DNA of 47,803 nt from Streptomyces sp. BK340 (lineage in GTDB: Bacteria > Actinomycetota > Actinomycetes > Streptomycetales > Streptomycetaceae), in contig NZ_VISR01000047.1 of NCBI RefSeq assembly GCF_007827595.1, positions 1 to 47,803 on the forward strand, in the 5' to 3' direction. The notes under the pieces were generated by a model, which was given only the letters and a program-made list of their open reading frames with translations, was not told where the DNA came from and did no database searches. A program made the position numbers and the translations under genes. Positions 32,613-41,216 of this stretch are shown one piece after another; position 1 is the stretch's first letter, and each line of letters begins with the position of its first letter.

Positions 32613-35006
32613 GTGAGACGTCTTCCCCACAGACGGGCCACGGTCGGAGCGGCACTGGTCTCCACCGCCGCCTTCCTCGCCGTCGGCATCCAGTCGGTCC
32701 CGGCGACCGCCAAGCCCGCAGGCCCCCACCCCAGCCCCGTCCGCACCGGAGGCCTGGAGGCGAAGCTCAGCCCCGCCCAGCACTCCGCGCTGATCAAGAG
32801 CGCCAAGGAGAAGACCGCCGCGACGGCCCGCACCCTCGGGCTCGGCGCGAAGGAGAAGCTGGTCGTCAAGGATGTCGTCAAGGACAACGACGGTACCCTG
32901 CACACGCGTTACGAACGCACCTACGCCGGCCTGCCGGTCCTCGGTGGCGACCTCGTCGTGCACACCCCGCCCGCCTCCCTGGCCAAGGGCACCGTGAGCA
33001 CGACCTTCAACAACAAGCACAAGATCAAGGTCGCCTCCACCACCGCGGCCCTCACCAAGTCCGCCGCCGAGGCCAAGGCCCTCAAGGCCGCCAAGGCCCT
33101 CGACGGCAAGAAGGCCACCGCGGACAGCGCCCGCAAGGTCATCTGGGCCGGCCACGGCACCCCGAAGCTGGCGTGGGAGACGGTGGTCGGCGGCTTCCAG
33201 GACGACGGCACCCCCAGCCAGCTGCACGTCGTCACCGACGCCACCACCGGCAAGGAGCTGTACCGCTACCAGGCGGTCAAGACCGGCACCGGCAACACCC
33301 AGTACAGCGGCACGGTCACGCTGACCACGACGCAGTCGGGGTCGACGTACACGCTGAACGACGCCTCGCGCGGCGGCCACAAGACGTACAACCTCAACCA
33401 CGGTACGTCCGGCACCGGCACGCTGTTCTCCCAGACGAACGACACCTGGGGCAACGGCACGACGTCCAACGCCGCCACCGCGGGCGCCGACGCGGCCTAC
33501 GGCGCGCAGGAGACCTGGGACTTCTACAAGAACACGTTCGGACGCTCCGGCATCAAGAACGACGGCGTCGCCGCGTACTCCCGTACGCACTACGGCAACG
33601 CGTACGTGAACGCGTTCTGGGACGACAGCTGCTTCTGCATGACCTACGGCGACGGCTCCGGCAACGCCGACCCGCTGACCTCGCTGGACGTCGCGGGCCA
33701 CGAGATGAGCCACGGTGTCACCTCCAACACCGCGGGCCTGGAGTACACGGGTGAGTCCGGCGGCCTGAACGAGGCCACCTCCGACATCTTCGGCACCGGC
33801 GTGGAGTTCTACGCCAACAACAGCTCGGACGTCGGCGACTACCTCATCGGCGAGAAGATCAACATCAACGGCGACGGCACCCCGCTGCGCTACATGGACA
33901 AGCCCAGCAAGGACGGCGGCTCCGCCGACAGCTGGTACTCCGGTGTCGGCAACCTCGACGTGCACTACTCCTCGGGCCCCGCGAACCACATGTTCTACCT
34001 GCTGTCCGAGGGCAGCGGCACCAAGGTCATCAACGGCGTCACCTACAACAGCCCGACCTCCGACGGCGTCGCCGTCACCGGCATCGGCCGGGCCGCGGCC
34101 CTGCAGATCTGGTACAAGGCACTGACGTCGTACATGACGTCCAGCACCGACTACGCCGCCGCCCGCACCGCGGCTCTCAACGCGGCCGCCGCGCTCTACG
34201 GCACCAACTCCACCCAGTACGCCGGGGTGGGCAACGCCTTCGCCGGTATCAACGTCGGCGGCCACATCACCCCGCCCAGCAGCGGAGTGACGGTCACCAA
34301 CCCGGGCAGCCAGACCGCCACCGTCGGCACCGCGGTCAGCCTGCAGATCCAGGCGAGCAGCACCAACAGCGGTGCCCTCACCTACAGCGCCTCCGGGCTG
34401 CCGGCCGGTCTGTCGATCAACAGCTCGACCGGCCTGATCTCCGGCACGCCGACCACCGCGGGCAGCTCCAGCACCACGGTCACGGTGACCGACTCCACCG
34501 GCGCGACCGGCACCGCGACCTTCGGCTGGACCGTCAGCTCCACCGGCGGCGGCTGCTCCTCGACCCAGTTGCTGAGTAACCCGGGCTTCGAGTCCGGCAG
34601 CAGTGGCTGGACGGCGACCAGTGGGGTCATCACCACCGACAGCGGTGAGGCGGCCCACAGCGGCTCCTACAAGGCCTGGCTGGACGGCTACGGCTCCTCG
34701 CACACCGACACGCTGTCCCAGTCGGTGACGATCCCCGCGGGCTGCAAGGCGACGCTGACCTTCTACCTGCACATCGACACCTCGGAGACCACCGCCAGCA
34801 CCCAGTACGACAAGCTGACGGTGACCGCCGGTTCGAAGACCCTGGCGACGTACTCGAACCTCAACAAGGCCTCCGGCTACAGCCAGAAGTCCTTCGACCT
34901 GTCCTCGCTGGCGGGCTCGACGGTCACGCTGAAGTTCAACGGGGTCGAGGACTCCTCGCTCCAGACCAGCTTCGTCGTGGACGACACCGCCCTGACGACC
35001 GGCTGA
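32613..35006 (+). CDS. Secreted M4 (thermolysin-like) neutral metalloprotease with C-terminal beta domains
   Basis: 797 aa from GTG 32613 with GGAGGA 6 nt upstream. Pre-pro region: signal peptide (RRATVGAALVSTAAFLAVGI) and FTP/PepSY propeptide (residues about 45-225). Catalytic M4 domain about 230-555 with zinc site HEMSH (H363, E364, H367) and NEATSD (E387 as third ligand), and DVHYSSGPANHMFYLL with the active-site His. After GGHITPP come two extra domains: a putative Ig-type repeat (about 560-645, VTVTNPGSQTATVGTAVSLQ; AGLSINSSTGLISGTP) and a C-terminal jelly-roll of CBM/pre-protein convertase type (about 650-797, LLSNPGFESGSSGWTATSGV; DTLSQSVTIPAGC). The mature enzyme degrades extracellular proteins; the extra domains may anchor it to polymers. 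Confidence 0.95.
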   Translation: MRRLPHRRATVGAALVSTAAFLAVGIQSVPATAKPAGPHPSPVRTGGLEAKLSPAQHSALIKSAKEKTAATARTLGLGAKEKLVVKDVVKDNDGTLHTRYERTYAGLPVLGGDLVVHTPPASLAKGTVSTTFNNKHKIKVASTTAALTKSAAEAKALKAAKALDGKKATADSARKVIWAGHGTPKLAWETVVGGFQDDGTPSQLHVVTDATTGKELYRYQAVKTGTGNTQYSGTVTLTTTQSGSTYTLNDASRGGHKTYNLNHGTSGTGTLFSQTNDTWGNGTTSNAATAGADAAYGAQETWDFYKNTFGRSGIKNDGVAAYSRTHYGNAYVNAFWDDSCFCMTYGDGSGNADPLTSLDVAGHEMSHGVTSNTAGLEYTGESGGLNEATSDIFGTGVEFYANNSSDVGDYLIGEKININGDGTPLRYMDKPSKDGGSADSWYSGVGNLDVHYSSGPANHMFYLLSEGSGTKVINGVTYNSPTSDGVAVTGIGRAAALQIWYKALTSYMTSSTDYAAARTAALNAAAALYGTNSTQYAGVGNAFAGINVGGHITPPSSGVTVTNPGSQTATVGTAVSLQIQASSTNSGALTYSASGLPAGLSINSSTGLISGTPTTAGSSSTTVTVTDSTGATGTATFGWTVSSTGGGCSSTQLLSNPGFESGSSGWTATSGVITTDSGEAAHSGSYKAWLDGYGSSHTDTLSQSVTIPAGCKATLTFYLHIDTSETTASTQYDKLTVTAGSKTLATYSNLNKASGYSQKSFDLSSLAGSTVTLKFNGVEDSSLQTSFVVDDTALTTG

Positions 35007-35017
35007 GTCCCACGTCA

Positions 35018-35055
35018 CGGTCCCGCACACCAAAAGCCTCCGGTGTGCGGGACCG
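35018..35055. terminator. 14-bp stem, bidirectional terminator
   Basis: CGGTCCCGCACACC (35018-35031) pairs perfectly with GGTGTGCGGGACCG (35042-35055) around a 10-nt loop, ending both the protease and the convergent GH64 gene. Confidence 0.85.
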
Positions 35056-35062
35056 CGGCATG

Positions 35063-36262
35063 TCAGGACAGGGGATCCAGCGTCAGGTACGCCTGCTGCG
35101 GGCCGCCGTCGTGGACCAGCGACTCCTGGTTGCCGACGTCGTCGAAGGCGAAGGCGTACGCCTTGCCGTCGGCCATCTGCGCGTGGATCCTGCGCGCGTA
35201 GTGGTTGGTCACCGCGTCCTGGTAGAAGTTCGCCGCCGAGGTGTCCGGCTGGTCGGGGTTCACCAGCAGGGTGGAGCGGTTGAAACCGGCGCACAACGTG
35301 CGGGAGATGGGGCCGCGCACGGCGTCGTTGGGCGCGTCCAGCAGCTTGTGGCAGCCGAAGATGCTGGACGCGTCCGGCTTCTGGAAGCTGGTGACGACCG
35401 CGCCGGACGCGTTGGTGAAGTTCATGACGTTCCCCGAGACCCGGCCGTAGTACCTGGTTCCCGGCTGGTCCGCGAACGGCGTCACCGTGAGGGTCGACGT
35501 CGAGTACTTCTGCCAGACCCGGTTGACGTAGTCGTCCATCACGTTCGCCGGCAGAGCCCCGGTCTCCACGCCGTACAGCGGTGACAGGGCGCGCAGCACG
35601 GTGCCGTCGGAGCGCGTCTGGATCAGGTTCGCCCAGCCGCCCGGCTGCCCGCGCAGCGCGTCGAAGAAGCCGGTGTAGCCACCGGACTTGAGGTGCCCGG
35701 TGCTGGTCACACTGCCGTCGGCCCGCTGTACGCCGACCGCGTACGGCGCCGAGAACATGTCCACCTGGGTGCTGTTGAGCCACAGTCCGGAGTCGTTGAG
35801 CGTGTACTCCGACCAGTTGAACAGGATGTTCCGGTTGGGATCGGACGGGTTCTGCACGGCCGGCTGCACCAGCCCGCCGGTGGTCAGCCGGAAGTCCAGC
35901 TTCTGGCCGTAGGAGAAGTAGATCCGGCCGGAGAACTTCGGGATGCGGATCGTCTTCGACTGTCCGGCGGCGGGCCCCGCGATGGCCGCGTCCGGTGCGG
36001 GGGTCGGCGGGTTGCCGCCCGTCGGCCAGGCATGGAAGGCGCCGTTCGCGTCGGCCCAGCCCTGTTGTCCCGAGGACAACTGGGTGCCGAGGTCGTAGAC
36101 GTACACCGGGTCGGAGCGGCCCGAGTTGTTGGTGATCTTCAGTGGGACGGTGTCCGGTACGGCGGCGCCGGCGGGGTCCGGTGCGACCAGCGTGAGCAGG
36201 CCGCCGACCAGGGCCGCCGCGGCCGTCAGGGGCAGCGCGGGGCGCGTGATGCCGAGAGGCAC
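35063..36262 (-). CDS. Secreted glycoside hydrolase family 64 (beta-1,3-glucanase)
   Basis: 399 aa from GTG 36262 with GGAGGTGG 4 nt upstream. Signal peptide (LPLTAAAALVGGLLTLVAPD, cleavage near AGA-AVP). The thaumatin-like beta-glucanase domain follows: VPLKITNNSGRSDPVYVYDL, RIPKFSGRIYFSYGQKLDFR, ILFNWSEYTLNDSGLWLNST, VDMFSAPYAVGV, GHLKSGGYTGFFDALRGQPG and FGCHKLLDAPNDAVRGPISR; this is the GH64 pattern (laminaripentaose-producing beta-1,3-glucanase). It attacks fungal cell-wall and storage glucans outside the cell. A perfect LacI-type operator lies 53 bp upstream, so expression is probably sugar-induced. Confidence 0.93.
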   Translation of the reverse strand: MPLGITRPALPLTAAAALVGGLLTLVAPDPAGAAVPDTVPLKITNNSGRSDPVYVYDLGTQLSSGQQGWADANGAFHAWPTGGNPPTPAPDAAIAGPAAGQSKTIRIPKFSGRIYFSYGQKLDFRLTTGGLVQPAVQNPSDPNRNILFNWSEYTLNDSGLWLNSTQVDMFSAPYAVGVQRADGSVTSTGHLKSGGYTGFFDALRGQPGGWANLIQTRSDGTVLRALSPLYGVETGALPANVMDDYVNRVWQKYSTSTLTVTPFADQPGTRYYGRVSGNVMNFTNASGAVVTSFQKPDASSIFGCHKLLDAPNDAVRGPISRTLCAGFNRSTLLVNPDQPDTSAANFYQDAVTNHYARRIHAQMADGKAYAFAFDDVGNQESLVHDGGPQQAYLTLDPLS

Positions 36263-36314
36263 TCTCCACCTCCGTGTGGGGTCGGGGTGGTACGGAAATT
36301 GGTCCGTACCTGTT

Positions 36315-36328
36315 TGAGAGCGCTCTCA
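36315..36328. promoter_or_regulatory. LacI-family operator TGAGAGCGCTCTCA upstream of GH64
   Basis: TGAGAGCGCTCTCA (36315-36328) is a perfect 14-bp palindrome differing at two symmetric bases from the streptomycete CebR site TGGGAGCGCTCCCA. It lies 53 bp before the GH64 start. No LacI-family gene is in the window, so control is in trans. Confidence 0.75.
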
Positions 36329-36368
36329 GAGTTGCGGTCGGGCGGGTGCATGTCAATGAGTTGGACGG

Positions 36369-36406
36369 GATGCGGGGCGCCCGCCGCGTGGCGGGCGCCC
36401 CGCATC
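36369..36406 (-). terminator. 17-bp perfect stem-loop terminator
   Basis: Bases 36369-36385 pair with 36390-36406 around GCGT, starting 3 bp beyond the stop of the dienelactone hydrolase gene (36409). It insulates that gene from the GH64 promoter. Confidence 0.88.
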
Positions 36407-36408
36407 CC

Positions 36409-37164
36409 TCAGAAGGTGCGCTCCAGAAGGTCGAGAAGTGCCGCCCAGTGCCGCTCGTCGGCCTCCCGGTCGTAGGAGGGAGTGTCGGACTGCGTGTAGC
36501 CGTGCTGCGCCCCCGGGTAGACCTCGCAGGTGTTCCGTACGCCGGCGGCGGTGAGCGTGTCCGCCAGGAGCCGGATCTGCTCCTCGGGCATGGACTGGTC
36601 CTGGTCGGCATGGCCGAAGTACAGCTCGGCGGTGATGTGCCCGGCGCCACGGTGCGGGCTGTCCGGGGCGTCGGTGGCCAGCCGGCCGCCGTGGAAGCCG
36701 GCCGCCGCGGCCACCCGTTCTGGATGCGTGGCCGCCGTGCGCAGCGCCAGGCGGGCACCCATGCAGTAACCCGTCAGCGCGACCGGGCCGTCGGCGACCA
36801 GCGGGCTGCCGGCCAGCCAGCCCAGGTAGGCGTCCGCGTCCCGCCGGACCTGATCGGGGGTGTGGGAGGCCATGACCGGGCCGATCCGCTCCCAGATGGT
36901 CGGGTCGGCATCGGGGTCGATGAACTCCGGAAGCTCGCCGATCGGTGTGCGGCCGTGCCGGTAGAAGACGTTCGGCACCAGGACCGTGTAACCGGAGGCG
37001 GCGAGCCGGTCGGCCATCGCCCTCAGCTGCGGGCGCAGACCGTAGGCGTCCTGGTAGAGCAGGACGCCCGGATGCGGGTTCCCGTCCGCGGGGTGGGCCA
37101 GGTACGCGTCGGCGGTGCCGTCCCCGGTCGGGATGTCGACGGCTGTTCCCTGTACGGCGGTCAT
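36409..37164 (-). CDS. Dienelactone hydrolase family protein
   Basis: 251 aa from ATG 37164, AGGAGG about 11 nt upstream. Alpha/beta hydrolase with the DLH catalytic triad: nucleophile C134 in TGYCMGAR, D187 in FGHADQDQ and H221 in GAQHGY. DGTADAYLAHPADG and VLLYQDAYGLRPQLRAMADR are the usual N-terminal signatures. DLH enzymes hydrolyse dienelactone in chlorocatechol and related aromatic degradation, but many family members have other esters as substrates. No chlorocatechol genes are nearby; the extradiol dioxygenase is 20 kb away. Confidence 0.9.
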   Translation of the reverse strand: MTAVQGTAVDIPTGDGTADAYLAHPADGNPHPGVLLYQDAYGLRPQLRAMADRLAASGYTVLVPNVFYRHGRTPIGELPEFIDPDADPTIWERIGPVMASHTPDQVRRDADAYLGWLAGSPLVADGPVALTGYCMGARLALRTAATHPERVAAAAGFHGGRLATDAPDSPHRGAGHITAELYFGHADQDQSMPEEQIRLLADTLTAAGVRNTCEVYPGAQHGYTQSDTPSYDREADERHWAALLDLLERTF

Positions 37165-37275
37165 GCCGTGAGGCCTCCTGAGGATTCGGCGGCGGGAGGC
37201 GGGTGCCCCTCGGTGCTGCGTGTACGTCTCATGCTGCCATGCAAGATCCACACCGCCGGGCCGGACCTCCGCCCG

Positions 37276-37896
37276 CTACTCGAACCGGGAGGTGTCCCCG
37301 GCGCCCCGCCGCACGATCTCCGCCTCGCCGCTGGAGAAGTCCACGACCGTGGTCGGCTCGGTGCCGCAGTCCCCGGAGTCCACCACCGCGTCCACCGCGT
37401 GGTCTAGCCGGTCCTTGATCTCCCAGCCCTGGGTCATCGGCTCCTCCTCGTCCGGCAGCAGCAGCGTGCTGGACAGCAGCGGCTCGTCCAGCTCGGCCAG
37501 CAGCGCCTGGGTCACCACGTGGTCGGGGATGCGCACACCCACGGTCTTCTTCTTGGGGTGCTGCAGCATGCGCGGCACCTCGCGGGTGGCCGGCAGGATG
37601 AAGGTGTAGCTGCCGGGAGTCGACGCCTTGACGGCCCGGAACACGTCGTTGTCGACGCGGACGAACTGGCCGAGCTGCGCGAAGTCCCGGCACATCAGTG
37701 TGAAGTGGTGCCGGTCGTCGAGGTGGCGGATGGAACGGATCCGGTCGATGCCGTCCCGGCTGCCCAGCTGGCAGCCGAGCGCGTAGCAGGAGTCGGTGGG
37801 GTATGCGATGAGCGCACCCGAGCGGACCGCGTCGGCGACCTGAGCGATGCTGCGCGGCTGGGGGTTCTCGGGGTGCACGTCGAAGTACTTCGCCAT
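37276..37896 (-). CDS. yciO: YciO/Sua5-type YrdC-domain protein (L-threonylcarbamoyladenylate synthase-like)
   Basis: 206 aa from ATG 37896. The sequence follows the YciO branch of the YrdC family closely: KYFDVHPENPQPRSIAQVAD, LIAYPTDSCYALGCQLGSRD, FTLMCRDFAQLGQFVRVDND, PGSYTFILPATREVPRMLQH, KKKTVGVRIPDH and EIKDRLDHAVDAVVDSGDCG. YrdC domains bind ATP, threonine and bicarbonate to make threonylcarbamoyl-AMP for tRNA; YciO is a paralogue with weaker or unassigned activity. TAAGCT (37908-37903) lies exactly 6 nt before the ATG and no Shine-Dalgarno is seen, so the mRNA is probably leaderless. Confidence 0.92.
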   Translation of the reverse strand: MAKYFDVHPENPQPRSIAQVADAVRSGALIAYPTDSCYALGCQLGSRDGIDRIRSIRHLDDRHHFTLMCRDFAQLGQFVRVDNDVFRAVKASTPGSYTFILPATREVPRMLQHPKKKTVGVRIPDHVVTQALLAELDEPLLSSTLLLPDEEEPMTQGWEIKDRLDHAVDAVVDSGDCGTEPTTVVDFSSGEAEIVRRGAGDTSRFE

Positions 37897-38210
37897 CCGC
37901 CGAGCTTATGCCGTCGCCGGGCACCGCGGGCGGCTCCGGCGCGCTGCGCCGCGACGCCCGTGCGGGCCGGGGTGCTCCGTGTGCGGGCGCGCCCTCGCGG
38001 CCGCCGGGATGCGGGCCCGTAGGCCGGACAGTTGACTGCTGCCCGGGGCAATGGAGTTGGGGGGAGGCGGCTGGTGCCCGGCGCCGTCCCCGGTGCCGTG
38101 TCCCCGCCGCCGCATTCGCCCTCGCCGCCGGCGGGCTGCGTGCGGCCCCGCTTGGGGTAACGTCCACGTTCGAAAGTCGAGGTCAAACCGACGACGAGGA
38201 GAAGGTCGAC
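37897..38210. other. 314-bp divergent intergenic region
   Basis: No gene is supported. Left end carries the yciO -10 (37908-37903). Right end has GGGTAA at 38155-38160, overlapping the small dyad AACGT-CC-ACGTT (38159-38170), about 40 bp before the PucR-like start, plus GAGGAGAAGG as its Shine-Dalgarno. These are candidate control sites for that regulator. Confidence 0.45.
37903..37908 (-). promoter_or_regulatory. -10 hexamer TAAGCT for leaderless yciO
   Basis: TAAGCT on the minus strand ends exactly 6 nt before ATG 37896; no Shine-Dalgarno. Confidence 0.45.
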
Positions 38211-39749
38211 GTGGCCGGCCGAGCCGACGAGGGCCCTCACACCCAGCAGCCGCGGGACTCCGACACCACGTGGGCGGAGCAGCTGCTCGACCATCTGCGT
38301 CCCGCCGGCCGCGATCCGCGCCGGGTGGTCACCTGGCTCGGGCGGACCGTCGGGGCCACGGTCTGCCTCCAGGACACCCACGGAGGTCTCCTCGCCGGTG
38401 AGCGCCTGCCGCTCGACACCGCCGTGCTCGCCGACGTGGTCACCGGCCGGATCTCCGCGGCGGCCCTGGAGGACGGCGAACGCCATGTCCGCATGGTCGG
38501 GATACGCGACCCCGAACGGGGCCCGGCGGCGGGGGCGGTGCTCGCCGTGGCCCGCCGCGACCCCTTCGACCGGCGTGCCGCCGAGATCGTGAACCGTACC
38601 GCGTCCGTGCTCGAACTCCTGCTCAGGGAACGGAAGCTGACGGACGACGGGCACCGGCTGCGCCGGGCCACGGCCGACCTGCGGCTGGCCATCCTGCAGC
38701 TGCTGATGGTGGAGGACACCGTCTCCGCCCGCCGGGTCGCGGCAGGACTGTGGCCGGGCCTGCTCGAGGAGGACACCGCGTGTGTCTACGTCGTCGAGGT
38801 CTCGCCCGCCGAGCGGGACGCGCTCGCCGACGCCTGCGCGCACATCACCGAAGGCCTGGCCCTCGTCGTGCGCTGCCCCGCGGTGGACGGGCACGTCATC
38901 GTCGTCGGCCCCCGGCCGGCGGCGGGGGACCGGCTGCGCTCCCTGGTCGACGGCCGGCCGGGCACCTTCCTCGGCGGCAGCCTGCGCCAGCGCCTCGCCC
39001 GCACCGCCACCGCCTACGGGCAGGCCGTCAGTGCCCTCGCCGTCGCCCGCTTCCGCCCGGACCAGACGGCCGTCTACGCCGAACGCACCCACCCCGAGCG
39101 GCTCATGGACCCCGTCGCCCTGCGCGCCTGGTCCGCGGGCGTGCTGCGCCCCCTCGACCGGCTGCCCCACCACGTCCGCGCCGAACTGCTGGCCACGACC
39201 CGGCTGGGCCTGGAGTTCACCGCCGTCGCCGCCGCCAAGGTCCTCGGCGTCAGCCGCAACACCGTCCGTGCCCGCATGGACCGCGTCGAGGCGCTGCTCG
39301 GCACCGACTTCTCCCACCTCACCACCCGGGCCGCCGTCCGCCTCGCGCTCAACTCCGAGGCGGTGCAGGGCCCGTACGACCCCGACGGCACGGCCGCGCC
39401 CGCGGCCTCCGGCCGGCTCGGTGACCTGCTCGGCTCGGCGGCGCTGCGGGCCTGGGCGCGGGACCTCCTCGGCCGCCTGGACGCGGACGGCCGCGACCTG
39501 CGGGGCACCCTGCGCGCCTGGATCGCCGCGGACTCGAACGCCGAGCGCACGGCCCGGGACCTGGGCGTGCACGCCCAGACCGTACGCGACCACGTCCGGG
39601 CCGCCGAACCGGTTCTGGAGCGTCAGCTGCTGGCCATGGGCAGCGACCTGTACGAGGTCGTCCTCGCCCACCTGGCCACCGGTGCCCTCGCCGCACCCGT
39701 CGTAGGCCAGGCGAACCCGGGCCAACCGGACTCACCTGTGCACGAGTGA
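38211..39749 (+). CDS. PucR/CdaR-type transcriptional regulator with two HTH segments
   Basis: 512 aa from GTG 38211 with GGAGAAGG about 6 nt upstream. N-terminal region (about 25-140) resembles a GAF/sensor domain (LGRTVGATVCLQDTHGGLLA; DPFDRRAAEIVNRTASVLEL), the middle (about 150-330) has the GGDEF-like fold of PucR/CdaR proteins, and two HTH segments follow: GLEFTAVAAAKVLGVSRNTV with RARMDRVEALLG (about 340-380) and NAERTARDLGVHAQTVRDHV (about 440-470). The second is the PucR C-terminal HTH. Such regulators respond to metabolites of purine, sugar-acid or secondary metabolism; target not known. Ends before a strong terminator. Confidence 0.88.
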   Translation: MAGRADEGPHTQQPRDSDTTWAEQLLDHLRPAGRDPRRVVTWLGRTVGATVCLQDTHGGLLAGERLPLDTAVLADVVTGRISAAALEDGERHVRMVGIRDPERGPAAGAVLAVARRDPFDRRAAEIVNRTASVLELLLRERKLTDDGHRLRRATADLRLAILQLLMVEDTVSARRVAAGLWPGLLEEDTACVYVVEVSPAERDALADACAHITEGLALVVRCPAVDGHVIVVGPRPAAGDRLRSLVDGRPGTFLGGSLRQRLARTATAYGQAVSALAVARFRPDQTAVYAERTHPERLMDPVALRAWSAGVLRPLDRLPHHVRAELLATTRLGLEFTAVAAAKVLGVSRNTVRARMDRVEALLGTDFSHLTTRAAVRLALNSEAVQGPYDPDGTAAPAASGRLGDLLGSAALRAWARDLLGRLDADGRDLRGTLRAWIAADSNAERTARDLGVHAQTVRDHVRAAEPVLERQLLAMGSDLYEVVLAHLATGALAAPVVGQANPGQPDSPVHE

Positions 39750-39820
39750 GTCCTCACGGCTCCGGAAAGGGCACCGGCGCGATACCCACCGCCGTGCCCC
39801 CGCACGTAGGTTCAGCAGTC

Positions 39821-39860
39821 GCGGGGCACGACCGGTGCGGGGGACCGGTCGGTGCCCCGC
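39821..39860. terminator. Bidirectional stem-loop terminator
   Basis: GCGGGGCAC and ACCGGT (39821-39836) pair with ACCGGT and GTGCCCCGC (39844-39860), with a small asymmetric bulge, between the convergent regulator and P450 genes. Confidence 0.8.
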
Positions 39861-39867
39861 ACATGTC

Positions 39868-41100
39868 TCAGCCGCCGAGCCGGACCGGCACCTCCTGCCG
39901 ACCGTGGGCGATGAACGACGCCACCTGCCGCAGCTCGTCGGCGCCGACGGCCAGGTGCAGCCGCGGGAAGCGGGCGAACAGCGCGGGCAGTGCGGTCAGT
40001 GCCTCCATGCGGGCCAGTGGAGCGCCGACACAGCGGTGCACACCGATCCCGAACGCCAGATGGTCGTCGGCGCCGCGCCCCGCGTCGAAGTCGGCCGCGT
40101 GGGGCCCGTAGCGCGCCGGGTCCAGGCCGGCGGCCGCGTACGTCGTGATGATCGCGTCCCCGGCCGGGATCGTCACGCCCCCGACCGTCAGGTCCGCGAC
40201 CGCGAACCGCAGCGGCAGCGCGGCGACCGGCGGATGCACCCGCAGCGTCTCCTCGACCACCCCCTCCCAGCCGGCCTCCCCGGAGCGCACCGCCGCCAGC
40301 TGCGCCGGATGCGTCAGCAGCGCGACGACCGCGTTGCCGATGAGATTGACGGTGGTCTCGAACCCGGCGCCGACCACCAGCAGCAGCGTGTGCAGCAGCT
40401 CCTCGTCGGAGAGCCGGTCGCCGTCCTCGTCCCGGACCCGGATGAGCTCCGTGGTGAGGTCGTCGCCCGGCTCCCGCCGCCGGTACGCGAGCAGCGCCCC
40501 CAGCACCGTGCCGATCCGCTCCTGCACGGATGCCGCGTGCTCCGGGCTGGGGTCGGAGGTGTCGAAGATGTCGGTGATGAGGCGTGCGGCGTCCGCCCGC
40601 AACTCGTCGGGCACTCCCAGCAGTTCGCAGATCAGGCGCATCGGCAGCGGATGGGCGAACCCGGCCCGCAGATCGACCGCGCGGCCGTCGGCGCCCGCGG
40701 CCGCCAGCGCGTCCAGCAGCTCGGCGGTGATGGCCGCCACGCGCGGGCGCAGCGCCTCGGTGCGCCGGAGCGTGAAACTCGGCGCCACCAGCTTGCGCAG
40801 CCTGGTGTGGTCGGGACCGTAGGTGGTCAGCATGTTGACCACGCCCACCCAGGTCACGATCCAGCTCCAGGCGGGGCGCTCACCGGTGTGCGGCCACAGC
40901 CGCCAGTGCCGGCGCGCGTCCTTGCTCACCAGGGGATCGAGGATCAGTTCCCGCAGGACGTCGTACCCGGTGGGCGCCCAGGCGGGGATGCCGCCGGGCA
41001 GCTCCACGGGGACGATCGGGCCGAGGGCGCGCAGCCGGGCGCTCTCGGCGACGATGTCGGTGCCGAACGGGTCGAGCGGGATGCGGTCGGTGACGGTCAC
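39868..41100 (-). CDS. Cytochrome P450
   Basis: 410 aa from GTG 41100 with AGGAGAG 6-7 nt upstream. The heme motif FGIGVHRCVG holds the ligand C357, the ExxR motif is E284-R287 (EETLR), and the I-helix oxygen motif is VGAGFETT (A245, T249/T250). PLRFAVADLTVGGVTIPAGD and the HTRLRKLVAPSFTLRR C-helix are typical of soluble actinobacterial (CYP105/107-type) enzymes. Ferredoxin and reductase genes are not adjacent, so it must use trans-acting partners. No biosynthetic cluster surrounds it; the substrate is unknown. Confidence 0.95.
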   Translation of the reverse strand: MTVTDRIPLDPFGTDIVAESARLRALGPIVPVELPGGIPAWAPTGYDVLRELILDPLVSKDARRHWRLWPHTGERPAWSWIVTWVGVVNMLTTYGPDHTRLRKLVAPSFTLRRTEALRPRVAAITAELLDALAAAGADGRAVDLRAGFAHPLPMRLICELLGVPDELRADAARLITDIFDTSDPSPEHAASVQERIGTVLGALLAYRRREPGDDLTTELIRVRDEDGDRLSDEELLHTLLLVVGAGFETTVNLIGNAVVALLTHPAQLAAVRSGEAGWEGVVEETLRVHPPVAALPLRFAVADLTVGGVTIPAGDAIITTYAAAGLDPARYGPHAADFDAGRGADDHLAFGIGVHRCVGAPLARMEALTALPALFARFPRLHLAVGADELRQVASFIAHGRQEVPVRLGG

Positions 41101-41216
41101 GACGGCTCTCCTGGCTGGTCGGCTCTTGCGAGGCAGGCACGATCCAGTACACACCGTCGTCGTCCGGCAGCGAACAGGGCGTCCTCGACCCGACCGGAAA
41201 CCAGCCAGGCCGGGGC

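Noticed and set aside
32379..36758. 1459-codon minus-strand frame across the M4 protease and GH64 region
   Set aside because: It runs antisense through the protease and out of frame through GH64; Val/Gly/Arg-rich composition, no domain, no start signal.
39868..41100. P450 as part of a secondary-metabolite cluster
   Set aside because: No core biosynthetic, tailoring, ferredoxin or transporter genes surround it, and terminators isolate it.
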